NCBI GenBank assembly: GCA_021731205.1
Contig: JAKFXV010000244.1
Coordinates: 1 to 7,222, forward strand
From: Nocardioides sp.
Lineage (GTDB): Bacteria > Actinomycetota > Actinomycetes > Propionibacteriales > Nocardioidaceae
DNA length: 7,222 bases
Reading direction: 5' to 3'
In this document: one piece after another, positions 1-5,841 of the stretch
Numbering within the stretch: the stretch's first letter is position 1
How the letters are laid out: each line of letters begins with the position of its first letter
Position numbers and translations under genes: made by a program
The notes under the pieces: model-generated
What the model was told of the DNA's origin: nothing
The model's database searches: none
The model's input: the letters and a program-made list of their open reading frames with translations, nothing else

Positions 1-40
1 CGGTCTCGTTCGACGCCGGGGCCGCCGCCGAACGAGACCG
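1..40. repeat. Perfect 12-bp inverted repeat inside the transporter gene
   Basis: CGGTCTCGTTCG at 1-12 is the exact reverse complement of CGAACGAGACCG at 29-40, with a 16-base GC-rich spacer between. The repeat begins at the first base of the window, so it may extend further left. Base 41 is G, so a C just before base 1 would lengthen it. Both arms are in frame and encode plausible MMPL sequence (VSFD and AERDR), so the repeat sits within the gene. As RNA it would fold into a very stable hairpin. No function can be assigned. Confidence 0.85.
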
Positions 41-554
41 GTGGGTGATCATCCCGCTGATTCTGGCCCTGGTCCTCGTGGCGCTGATGGGCCTGCTGCG
101 CTCGGTCGTCGCACCGCTGATTCTCGTCGGCACGGTCGTCGGGACGTTCTTCGCGAGTCTGGGACTGGCGTGGTGGCTGTTCGTCGGGGTGTTCGGCTTC
201 GAACGACTCGACGTCGGAGTGCCGTTGCTGGCGTTCATCTTCGGGGTGGCGCTCGGTGTCGACTACAACATCTTCCTGGTCACCCGCGCCGCCGAGGAGT
301 CGCGCGGCCGTGGCCCGCGCGAGGGGATGCTGCGCGGACTCACGGCCACCGGAGGCGTCATCACCAGCGCGGGCATCCTCCTAGCGGCGGTGTTCGCAGT
401 GTTGGGCGTGCTCCCGTTGGTCGTCCTCGCGCAACTGGGTGCCGTGATCTGCATCGGCGTGCTGTTGGACACCTTGCTGGTACGAACCGTCCTCGTCCCC
501 GCCATCGCGCTCCGACTCGGTGGAAGGTTCTGGTGGCCGCGTCGCGTCGGCTAG
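1..554 (+). CDS. MMPL/RND family transporter, C-terminal part (5' truncated)
   Basis: The reading frame is open from base 3 to the TAG at 552-554, giving 183 visible residues. The real start lies left of the window, since whole family members usually run to about 700 residues or more. The visible part opens with an AERDRW segment that normally precedes the first helix of the second membrane domain. About five hydrophobic helices follow, fitting the last five of the usual twelve. The segment GVDYNIFLVTRAAEE, with Asp-Tyr encoded at 261-266, is the family hallmark; this Asp-Tyr pair serves proton relay in MmpL proteins. The end RFWWPRR is also typical. Known members export lipids, siderophores or drugs across the plasma membrane using the proton gradient. 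The substrate here cannot be told. An ATG at 84-86 and a GTG at 45 are internal codons, not starts. Confidence 0.93.
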   Translation, partial: VSFDAGAAAERDRWVIIPLILALVLVALMGLLRSVVAPLILVGTVVGTFFASLGLAWWLFVGVFGFERLDVGVPLLAFIFGVALGVDYNIFLVTRAAEESRGRGPREGMLRGLTATGGVITSAGILLAAVFAVLGVLPLVVLAQLGAVICIGVLLDTLLVRTVLVPAIALRLGGRFWWPRRVG

Positions 555-561
555 GGATCGG

Positions 562-586
562 CGAGCTGAGCCATGCTCGAAGTTTC
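562..586 (+). terminator. Possible weak terminator hairpin after the transporter gene
   Basis: Eight bases after the transporter stop, CGAGC (562-566) pairs with GCTCG (575-579) around an 8-base loop, followed by a short T run (583-586). The stem is only 5 bp and the T run is poor, so this is a weak candidate. Confidence 0.2.
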
Positions 587-643
587 CCCAAACGTGCCCC
601 GCTGTTTACATTCCGTGTCGTCTCGCCGGGCACGCTGACTGGC

Positions 644-1075
644 ATGGGGAAACTCGGACTCGGCGCACTGCTCGACTCTGACGTCGAACGGGTGCTGACA
701 GACATCCGCAACGACCGTCGCCGCCGGGACGCGCGTGACTTGTGTGACGTGATGCGGCGGGCCACCGAGGAGCCGCCGTACCTGTGGGGCAGCAACATCA
801 TCGGTTTCGGCATGGTCGACTTCACCTACGTTCGCGGCCGCAGCGGAGTGTGGATGGCGACCGGTTTCGCCGCCCGCGCGTCGTACCTCGCGATCTACCT
901 GATGGACGGTGTGTCGGCATACGCAGCAGAGCTCGATCGGCTCGGGCCACACACCACACACAAGTCCTGCCTCCACGTTCGCGACCTTCGCGAGGTCGAC
1001 CTCGACGCACTGTCCGATCTCGTGCGGCTGTCCTATCTGTCGGTGACTCGACACGCGGCGGCGCGCCGGGCCTGA
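644..1075 (+). CDS. DUF1801 domain protein (YdhG-like)
   Basis: A 143-residue protein that is almost entirely one DUF1801 domain. An N-terminal helical part (residues 8-45, DSDVERVLTDIRN...) leads to the family core LWGSNIIGFG (47-56). Then come a GRSGVWMATGF stretch (65-75), YLAIYLMDG (81-89) and the C-terminal signature LGPHTTHKSCLHVRDL (100-115), matching the usual LGKHKTGKSCLYI pattern. The length is typical of the family. The molecular function of DUF1801 is not established, and a small-ligand or iron-related role has only been suggested for relatives. The ATG at 644 fits where family members begin, although the frame stays open upstream to 41 inside the transporter gene. No Shine-Dalgarno site is visible, so the start may be leaderless or nonstandard. 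It is separated from the transporter by 89 bp and from the sigma factor gene by about 81 bp, so it is probably a single-gene unit. Confidence 0.88.
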   Translation: MGKLGLGALLDSDVERVLTDIRNDRRRRDARDLCDVMRRATEEPPYLWGSNIIGFGMVDFTYVRGRSGVWMATGFAARASYLAIYLMDGVSAYAAELDRLGPHTTHKSCLHVRDLREVDLDALSDLVRLSYLSVTRHAAARRA

Positions 1076-1106
1076 CACACCGGCCACCGACGATGCGGGC
1101 GGCACA

Positions 1107-1131
1107 CTGGCCAGGTGGTTCGGCAACCGAA
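1107..1131. promoter_or_regulatory. Adjacent palindromic elements upstream of the sigma factor gene
   Basis: CTGGCCAG (1107-1114) is an 8-bp palindrome. It is followed closely by TTCGG-CAA-CCGAA (1119-1131), which can instead pair as GGTT-CGGC-AACC (1117-1128). They lie in the short gap before the ECF sigma gene, where an operator or autoregulated promoter would be expected. No match to a typical ECF -35 (GGAAC) was found. A role is speculative. Confidence 0.2.
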
Positions 1132-1156
1132 TGGCGATTCTGCGCGAAGAAGTGGC

Positions 1157-1696
1157 GTGGACAGCGGTGAGAGCATCGGTGTGCGATTGGCGCGCCGGGA
1201 CGAGACCGCGCTCGAGGACGCCTACGCCACCTACGCCTCAGCGCTGCTGACCTACCTCAGCAGGTACGTCGGCCGCGACGAGGCCGAGGACGTGCTGCAG
1301 CGCACGTTCCTGGACGTCTGGCGCAACGCGGGCCGCTACGACCCCCAACAGCGCTTCAGCGGTTGGCTTTTCACCATCGCCCACCGCCGGGCGGTCGACA
1401 CCTTGCGGACCCGCCGCCATTCGGTGATCGATGTGGAGTCCGTGCGCGAGTTGATGGGTGAGGACGGAAGGGAGACCGTGGACAGATTCGCCGATGCTGC
1501 CGATGTGCGCGCTGCCGTCGAGTTGCTGCCCGATCATGAACGAGAAGTCATCGAGTTGGCCTACTTCTCAGGCCTGACCCAGCGCGAGATCGCCGCGCAG
1601 CTCGACGTGCCGATCGGCACGGTCAAGGCCCGAGCCGCCCGCGGCACCCGGCGATTGGCCGAAACCATGCGCGGCGACGCGGAGGAGAGGAGATGA
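1157..1696 (+). CDS. ECF-family RNA polymerase sigma factor
   Basis: A group-4 (extracytoplasmic function) sigma factor of about 179 residues that directs RNA polymerase to a small set of stress or envelope promoters. Region 2 spans roughly residues 19-85. Its core is DEAEDVLQRTFLDVWRNAGRY, ending in GWLFTIAHRRAVDTLRTRR, the -10 recognition and melting segment. Region 4 (about 118-170) holds LPDHEREVIELAYFSGLTQREIA and VPIGTVKARAARGTRRL, the helix-turn-helix that reads the -35. No region 1, region 3 or C-terminal extension is present. The start is uncertain. GTG 1157 gives the usual N-terminal helix (GESIGVRLARRDETALEDAY) with a GAAGAAG stretch just upstream. GTG 1115 would add 14 atypical residues. 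GTG 1181 has a GGTGAGAG eight bases upstream but loses half of that helix. The stop overlaps the anti-sigma start as ATGA, so the two are translationally coupled. The RskA-like partner suggests a SigK-like (ECF18/19) group, by inference only. Confidence 0.93.
   Translation: MDSGESIGVRLARRDETALEDAYATYASALLTYLSRYVGRDEAEDVLQRTFLDVWRNAGRYDPQQRFSGWLFTIAHRRAVDTLRTRRHSVIDVESVRELMGEDGRETVDRFADAADVRAAVELLPDHEREVIELAYFSGLTQREIAAQLDVPIGTVKARAARGTRRLAETMRGDAEERR
1681..1692 (+). promoter_or_regulatory. Strong purine-rich ribosome binding site for the anti-sigma gene
   Basis: GGAGGAGAGGAG lies in the last codons of the sigma gene. GGAGG at 1681-1685 is 7 bases from ATG 1693, and GAGGAG at 1687-1692 is 9 bases from a second in-frame ATG at 1702. 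Either start is therefore well served. It is the strongest Shine-Dalgarno in the window and would favour making anti-sigma at least as efficiently as sigma. Confidence 0.75.
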
Positions 1697-2376
1697 ACCC
1701 CATGGAGGAGCATCCGGACCTGCTCGGTCTGCTGCGCGGGGAGCTGACGAATGTCCAGGTCAGTGCCGTCGCCGATCACCTGGACACCTGTCGTGAATGC
1801 CACGCCCAGTTGAGCGAAGTGGCGATCGGCCATGCCCTGCTCACCGGCGCCAGCCGCACGCTCACCGACCGGCCCGAACCCTTGGAGACCCCGGTTCCGG
1901 CGGCCTTCGATCGAGGCCTCGTGGCCAGGGATCGGCGCGAACGCTGGTTGCGACCGACCCTGCTGCTCGCCGCCGCTGCCGTGCTCGTCGCCGGTACGGT
2001 CGGTGTCACCAATCAGCTCAATCGCCCCGAAACGCCCGCCGTGGCTGCCTCGCGCACCGCGGTCCTGGAGCCGATCGAAGGCAACGCCCGGGGCGAGGTC
2101 GTGATGGCGGACACGGCCGACGACGTGGTCCAGATGACCATCGATACCGAGGACCTTCCGTCGCTTCCGGCCGGGGAGTTCTACTACGCCTGGCTGCTCG
2201 ACCCGGACACCAACAAGATGCTGCCGCTGGGCCAGATCGGACCCGGGGGGACGGCCACTTTCGAGCTCTCGGTCAGCCTGATCAACGAGTACTCCGCCGT
2301 CGACATCAGCCTGGAGTACGACGACGGTGACCCCGAGCACTCCCCCAGGTCGGTGCTGCGCGCGGTCTACACCTGA
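1693..2376 (+). CDS. Membrane-bound zinc-type anti-sigma factor, RskA-like
   Basis: A 227-residue partner of the upstream ECF sigma factor, expected to hold it inactive at the membrane until a signal arrives. Three parts are visible. The cytoplasmic N-terminal domain (about 1-75) carries a zinc anti-sigma motif: His7 and the His29-x3-Cys33-x2-Cys36 cluster. One membrane helix (about 87-106, rich in Leu, Ala and Val) follows the positively charged stretch RDRRERWLR. The extracytoplasmic C-terminal domain (about 110-227) looks like the RskA/anti-sigma-K sensor fold, with FYYAWLLDPDTNKMLPLG, GTATFEL and a final VDISLEYDDGDPEHSPRSVLR. In the family, such factors are released by regulated proteolysis or by redox or ligand effects. 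The ATGA overlap with the sigma gene makes the pairing secure. The start is ATG 1693 or ATG 1702. The sensed signal is unknown. Confidence 0.9.
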   Translation: MNPMEEHPDLLGLLRGELTNVQVSAVADHLDTCRECHAQLSEVAIGHALLTGASRTLTDRPEPLETPVPAAFDRGLVARDRRERWLRPTLLLAAAAVLVAGTVGVTNQLNRPETPAVAASRTAVLEPIEGNARGEVVMADTADDVVQMTIDTEDLPSLPAGEFYYAWLLDPDTNKMLPLGQIGPGGTATFELSVSLINEYSAVDISLEYDDGDPEHSPRSVLRAVYT

Positions 2377-2403
2377 CCCGACCGGGCGGCGCCGGCCACC
2401 GCC

Positions 2404-2418
2404 TAGGCTGGCCGCATG
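2404..2418 (+). promoter_or_regulatory. Candidate -10 element for a leaderless peptidase transcript
   Basis: TAGGCT (2404-2409) fits the actinobacterial -10 pattern TANNNT. It lies 6 bases before ATG 2416, the spacing expected when transcription starts at or next to the start codon. The gene lacks a good Shine-Dalgarno, which agrees with leaderless translation. No convincing -35 (TTGACA-like) is seen at the right distance. Confidence 0.45.
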
Positions 2419-3957
2419 GCCGACCCGCCCCCGGAAGAGTCGCGCTCAGCTGCGGTCAACCCCCTGCGACACCAGCCTCAGGGGATCATCGGGCTGATCC
2501 TGGTGCTTGCGGTGGTCCTCGTCATCGCCTACTTCGCCAGCCACGGGTGGCCCTGGGCCGAGCAATCGCAGTCGTCGGCACCGGCGGCCCCGTCCCAGAC
2601 GTCGTTCGGTGTCGTCGACCCCAGCGACGGTGCTCTCGACGCGGCACTCAGCGAGCCGGTCGAGGACAGCGTCTATCCCGAGGTCGGTGATCCAGGCGTC
2701 GACGCCCTGCACTACCTGCTCCGCCTCGAATGGCAACCCGGACCGCGCACGCTCACGGGCACCGCGGTGATCACGCTCCGCAGCACCGTGGCCGCAGAGT
2801 CGTTCCAACTGGACTTGATCCCGCAGCTCGAGGTCGCCGAGGTGCGGTTCGACGGGCAGCCGGTGGTGTACGCCCACGAAGGCAAGGACCTGACGGTCGC
2901 CGCCGACCTGGCCGCGAACTCCCGGCACCGCGTCGAGATCTCGTACGCCGGCACTCCCCGTGGTGTCGAAGCGCCCACTCGGCGCAGCGACATCGGCACC
3001 CTCGGCTGGCACACCACCGAGAGCGGCGAGACCTGGACCATGCAGGAACCGTTCGGGGCGTACTCCTGGTATCCCGTCAACGATCAGCCGGCCGACAAGG
3101 CGTTCTACGACTTCGAGCTGCGCGTGCCGGCCCCGATGGTGGGCGTGGCCAACGGCGAGCTCATCTCTCGTCGCCAGGCAGCAGGCCTGACCACTACCCG
3201 GTGGCACCTGGCGGAGCCCGCATCCTCGTACCTCGTCACGACCGCCTTCGGTGCCTTCGAGCTGGAGACGGCGGTCTCCGACAGTGGGGTGCCGTTGTCC
3301 TGGTGGACGCCGGCCGCCGATCGAGGTGCGGCGGACCTGGCGCAGCTGCCGGAGCTGCTGGCGTGGGCCGAAGCCAAACTGGGGCCCTACCCCTTCGACA
3401 CCCTGGGGCTGGTGCTGGTCGACTCCCAGTCCGCGATGGAGACCCAGACCATGATGACCCTCGGCAACAATCCGTTCATCCGCAGTCCGGAGATCGTGCT
3501 GCACGAGCTGATCCATCAGTGGTACGGCAACCAGGTCGGCCCGCGTGACTGGCGCGACGTCTGGATGAACGAGGGCATGACGATGTACCTCCAGGGGGTC
3601 TGGGAGGCCGAACAGCAGGGCATCACCGTGGCCGCCAGGCTGCGGGACTGGGCGCGAGTCGAACCCGGCCAGCGGCGGCAGAGCGGACCGCCGGGTGACT
3701 ACGACCCGGAGCGCTTCGGCGACGCAAACGTCTACTACGGACCCGCCCTGATGTGGCACGAGCTGAGCCGGGTGATCGGGCAGCCCGCCTTCGACGAGCT
3801 CGTCCGCGCCTGGCCCGCCGCCCACGACTCCGGGGCGCTGTCGGGATCGGCGGATCGCGAGGACTACTTCGCCTGGATAGAGCAGACGACCGGGCGTGAG
3901 CTGTCGGAGTTCTTCGAGGTCTGGATCATGGGCAAGCGCTCGCCGCTGCTCGGCTAG
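2416..3957 (+). CDS. Membrane-anchored M1 family zinc metallopeptidase
   Basis: A 513-residue gluzincin peptidase of the M1 (aminopeptidase N) family, probably acting outside the membrane. Residues 23-42 (GIIGLILVLAVVLVIAYF...) form one hydrophobic helix after a short cytoplasmic tail. A Ser/Ala/Pro-rich linker follows (about 49-65). The N-terminal beta domain covers roughly 80-275 (LRLEWQPGPRTLTG..., YSWYPVNDQP). The catalytic domain has the exopeptidase loop as SAMETQT (339-345) in place of the usual GAMEN. The zinc site is HELIH (363-367), with the third ligand Glu386 exactly 18 residues later in WMNEG. Tyr440 in VYYGPALMW fits the catalytic tyrosine. The protein stops after this domain and lacks the long C-terminal helical domain of classical PepN (about 850 residues), as in shorter actinobacterial M1 enzymes. 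It lies 39 bp after the anti-sigma gene and 12 bp before the SDR gene. The substrate is unknown, and with a changed GAMEN loop strict aminopeptidase specificity should not be assumed. Confidence 0.93.
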   Translation: MADPPPEESRSAAVNPLRHQPQGIIGLILVLAVVLVIAYFASHGWPWAEQSQSSAPAAPSQTSFGVVDPSDGALDAALSEPVEDSVYPEVGDPGVDALHYLLRLEWQPGPRTLTGTAVITLRSTVAAESFQLDLIPQLEVAEVRFDGQPVVYAHEGKDLTVAADLAANSRHRVEISYAGTPRGVEAPTRRSDIGTLGWHTTESGETWTMQEPFGAYSWYPVNDQPADKAFYDFELRVPAPMVGVANGELISRRQAAGLTTTRWHLAEPASSYLVTTAFGAFELETAVSDSGVPLSWWTPAADRGAADLAQLPELLAWAEAKLGPYPFDTLGLVLVDSQSAMETQTMMTLGNNPFIRSPEIVLHELIHQWYGNQVGPRDWRDVWMNEGMTMYLQGVWEAEQQGITVAARLRDWARVEPGQRRQSGPPGDYDPERFGDANVYYGPALMWHELSRVIGQPAFDELVRAWPAAHDSGALSGSADREDYFAWIEQTTGRELSEFFEVWIMGKRSPLLG

Positions 3958-3969
3958 AGGGGCTGACGG

Positions 3970-4983
3970 ATGCGACTGCTGGTGTTCGGGGGCACGGTCT
4001 TCTTGTCTCGGGCCGTGGCCGCCGAGGCGATCCGGCGCGGCCACGAGGTGTTGTGCGCCTGCCGAGGGACCACGAATCAGGTGCCAGCCGGGGCCACCCA
4101 CGTCCGGCTCGATCGGTCAGCCGACTCCCTCGACGCCGTGGCCGGAGCGGGGCGCTTCGACGCCGTGATCGACGTGGCCCGGCGCCCCTCCTGGGTGCGT
4201 CCGGCGGTGACGCTGTTGGCCGATGCGCACTGGGTGTTCGTCTCGACGATCAGTGTCTACGCCGACCCGAGCCTCCCGGGTCGTGCCTCGGAGCTGCCGC
4301 TCTTGGAGCCGCTTCCCGACGCCGCCGAGGAGACGGGCGGCCCGGAGGCGTACGGCGGCCTCAAGGTCGCCTGCGAGCGGGCCGTCACCGAGACGGCCGC
4401 CTCGAGCACGATCGTGCGCCCGGGACTGATCGTAGGACCGGGGGACCCGAGCGGCCGGTTCAGCTACTGGCCGGCGCGCCTGGCGGAGCCGGGGCCGGTG
4501 CTCGCGCCCGGCCGACCCGAGGACCCCACTCAGCTCATCGACGTCCGCGATCTCGCGGCGTACCTCGTCGACTGTGCCGAGCGCCGCACGCCCGGGGTCC
4601 TCGATGGCACCGGGACCCAGCAGACCTGGGGCGAGTTCCTCGCCGGCGTGGCCGAGGGAGTCGCTGATCAGCCTCCCGATCTGATGTGGGTGTCTCAGGA
4701 GTTCCTGCTGAACCACGAGGTCGCCCCCTGGTCCGGTCCGAACTCCTTGCCGGTGTGGGTGCCGCAGCCGGACTTCGCCGGCCTGGTCGGGCACGACGTC
4801 TCCGCGGCGCTCGCGACGGGGCTACGGCTACGGCCGCTTGCCGAGACGGCCCGGGACACCTTGGCGTGGTTGCGAGCCGGCCCGGACGCCGCCACGACCG
4901 GGATCTCGCGCGCCCGCGAGGCGGAGTTGTTGGCCGCGTGGGGGCAGGATTTCCATCCAACCGGCACCCGCGCGTCATACTGA
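3970..4983 (+). CDS. NAD(P)-dependent epimerase/dehydratase-like SDR protein
   Basis: A 337-residue extended short-chain dehydrogenase/reductase, presumably cytoplasmic. The Rossmann nucleotide-binding start is MRLLVFGGTVFLSR (glycine motif at 7-14). VIDVARRPSW (66-75) and FVSTISVY (90-97, with Ser92) follow the fold. The catalytic pair Tyr128-x3-Lys132 sits in EAYGGLKVACE. IVRPGLIVGPGDP (148-160) and QLIDVRDLAAYLVD (188-201) are the usual epimerase-family segments. The glycine motif lacks the common third glycine (GGTGFLGR in most relatives), a variation seen in a subgroup of actinobacterial members. Reaction and substrate cannot be told; sugar-nucleotide, isoflavone-reductase-like and CSP41-like roles are all possible. 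A good Shine-Dalgarno (AGAGGGG, 3956-3962) lies 7 bases before ATG 3970 and overlaps the peptidase stop, so the two genes are very likely one operon. The last codons overlap a possible promoter for the next gene. Confidence 0.88.
   Translation: MRLLVFGGTVFLSRAVAAEAIRRGHEVLCACRGTTNQVPAGATHVRLDRSADSLDAVAGAGRFDAVIDVARRPSWVRPAVTLLADAHWVFVSTISVYADPSLPGRASELPLLEPLPDAAEETGGPEAYGGLKVACERAVTETAASSTIVRPGLIVGPGDPSGRFSYWPARLAEPGPVLAPGRPEDPTQLIDVRDLAAYLVDCAERRTPGVLDGTGTQQTWGEFLAGVAEGVADQPPDLMWVSQEFLLNHEVAPWSGPNSLPVWVPQPDFAGLVGHDVSAALATGLRLRPLAETARDTLAWLRAGPDAATTGISRAREAELLAAWGQDFHPTGTRASY
4976..4981 (+). promoter_or_regulatory. Possible -10 element upstream of the pcs gene
   Basis: CATACT matches TATAAT at four of six positions, including the conserved A2 and T6, and is one of the few AT-rich spots here. 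It overlaps the end of the SDR gene and would give a 5' leader of about 50 bases before ATG 5041. A -35 is not evident: TTCCAT at 4951-4956 has a long 19-base spacer. Confidence 0.25.
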
Positions 4984-5040
4984 ACCCACCGACCGGAGCT
5001 CGAGCGCTGCCGGGTCCCTCACCGAGGTTGTGGTCCCACG

Positions 5041-5802
5041 ATGCCGAGCACCGATGCCGACGAGAGTCGGGTCCCTCGACCCGAGCCCTCCTGGAGTTGG
5101 GTGCTCGCCGCGGTCGGGGTGCACATCTACACCGCGTCGGGGTTCGTGCTCGGATTCTTGATGATCACGGCCTCCTTCGAAGGTCGCATCTCCGACGTAC
5201 TCTGGCTGTTCCTGATCGCGATGTTCATCGACGGCACCGACGGTTTCCTCGCGCGCAAGGTGCGGGTGAAGCAGGCCACGCCGTGGTTCGACGGGGCGTT
5301 GCTCGACAACATCGTCGACTACCTGACCTACGCCTTCGCCCCGATGGTGTTGTTGTGGGCCGGCGGCTACCTCCCCGAGGGCAACGCCGGGCTGATCTTC
5401 GCGAGCCTGCCGCTGATGGCGTCGTCGTACCAGTTCTGTCGCAGTGACGCGAAGACCGCCGACCACTTCTTCATGGGCTTCCCGTCGTACTGGAACGTGC
5501 TGGCGTTCTACGTCGTCGTCTTCGACGTCGAGGCGGCCCTGACCGCCGCGCTGTTGGTGATCTTCTCGGTGCTCGTGTTCGTGCCGGTGCGCTACGTCTA
5601 CCCCTCGCGCACCGAGAACCTCTGGCACACCAACATGGCGTTGACCGCCGGCTGGCTCGTGGCGTACGCCGTGATCGTGTGGCAACTGCCCGACCCCAAC
5701 CCGATCGTGGTCGGGCTGTCCTTGGCCTATGTCGCCTTCTACACCGCAGAGTCGCTGGCGCTGACCTTGCGCCACTATCGAGGCGTCCCCGCCGCGAGTT
5801 GA
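5041..5802 (+). CDS. pcs: Phosphatidylcholine synthase (CDP-diacylglycerol:choline phosphatidyltransferase)
   Basis: An integral membrane enzyme of 253 residues that would join CDP-diacylglycerol and choline to make phosphatidylcholine and CMP (the Pcs route). The CDP-alcohol phosphatidyltransferase motif is at residues 67-93: Asp67-Gly68, Ala71-Arg72, Gly85, Asp89 and Asp93. The gap between AR and G is 12 residues, giving DGx2ARx12Gx3Dx3D. Ordinary family members (PgsA, PssA, phosphatidylinositol-phosphate synthases) have 8; the longer gap is the known hallmark of Pcs. DAKTADHFFMGFPSYW (136-151) and FVPVRYVYPSRT (180-191) are further Pcs signatures. About seven to eight membrane helices are visible (e.g. 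21-42, 51-63, 95-107, 113-129, 151-163, 165-182, 198-216, 221-238), and the length matches Pcs. The ATG at 5041 follows a poor Shine-Dalgarno (GAGG at 5024-5027, 13 bases away). It follows the SDR gene by 57 bp and precedes ThrH by 38 bp. Confidence 0.87.
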   Translation: MPSTDADESRVPRPEPSWSWVLAAVGVHIYTASGFVLGFLMITASFEGRISDVLWLFLIAMFIDGTDGFLARKVRVKQATPWFDGALLDNIVDYLTYAFAPMVLLWAGGYLPEGNAGLIFASLPLMASSYQFCRSDAKTADHFFMGFPSYWNVLAFYVVVFDVEAALTAALLVIFSVLVFVPVRYVYPSRTENLWHTNMALTAGWLVAYAVIVWQLPDPNPIVVGLSLAYVAFYTAESLALTLRHYRGVPAAS

Positions 5803-5803
5803 A

Positions 5804-5841
5804 TTGGTCCCCACCGGCGGCTGCGGCACAATTCCCGAGCG
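5804..5841 (+). promoter_or_regulatory. Candidate promoter for a leaderless thrH transcript
   Basis: CACAAT (5827-5832) matches TATAAT at four of six positions. It is preceded at 17 bases by TTGGTC (5804-5809), which keeps the TTG of the -35. The GTG start at 5841 is 8 bases after the -10 and has no Shine-Dalgarno, fitting a leaderless message. Co-transcription with pcs is equally possible. Confidence 0.35.

Noticed and set aside
605..610. TTTACA as a -35 for the DUF1801 gene
   Set aside because: It resembles TTGACA in an AT-richer patch, but there is no usable -10 16-19 bases downstream and no TANNNT before ATG 644.
41..643. Upstream extension of the DUF1801 gene to ATG 41
   Set aside because: The added 201 residues are Arg/Gly/Pro-rich and overlap the transporter in another frame. 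The DUF1801 domain begins naturally at ATG 644.
1561..2340. Minus-strand open frame of 259 codons opposite the sigma/anti-sigma genes
   Set aside because: It has no domain or start signal and covers two convincingly coding plus-strand genes. It is a GC-driven shadow.
2446..4101. Long minus-strand open frame (551 codons) opposite the peptidase gene
   Set aside because: Its translation is low-complexity, rich in Arg, Gly, His and Val, with no recognisable domain. It is the usual antisense shadow of a high-GC gene, and the plus strand encodes an intact M1 peptidase.
5017..5039. Small hairpins (CCTC-ACC-GAGG and GTGG-TC-CCAC) just before the pcs start, as a riboswitch or attenuator
   Set aside because: The stems are 4 bp, one has an impossible 2-base loop, and no known riboswitch features are present.
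5011..5077. Direct repeat of CGGGTCCCTC at 5011-5020 and 5068-5077
   Set aside because: Ten bases is short for such a GC-rich region, and one copy lies in the pcs coding sequence. Probably chance.
4975..5829. Minus-strand open frame of 284 codons opposite pcs
   Set aside because: The product is a His/Arg/Gln/Gly-rich string typical of reversed high-GC genes, while the plus strand has a full Pcs signature.
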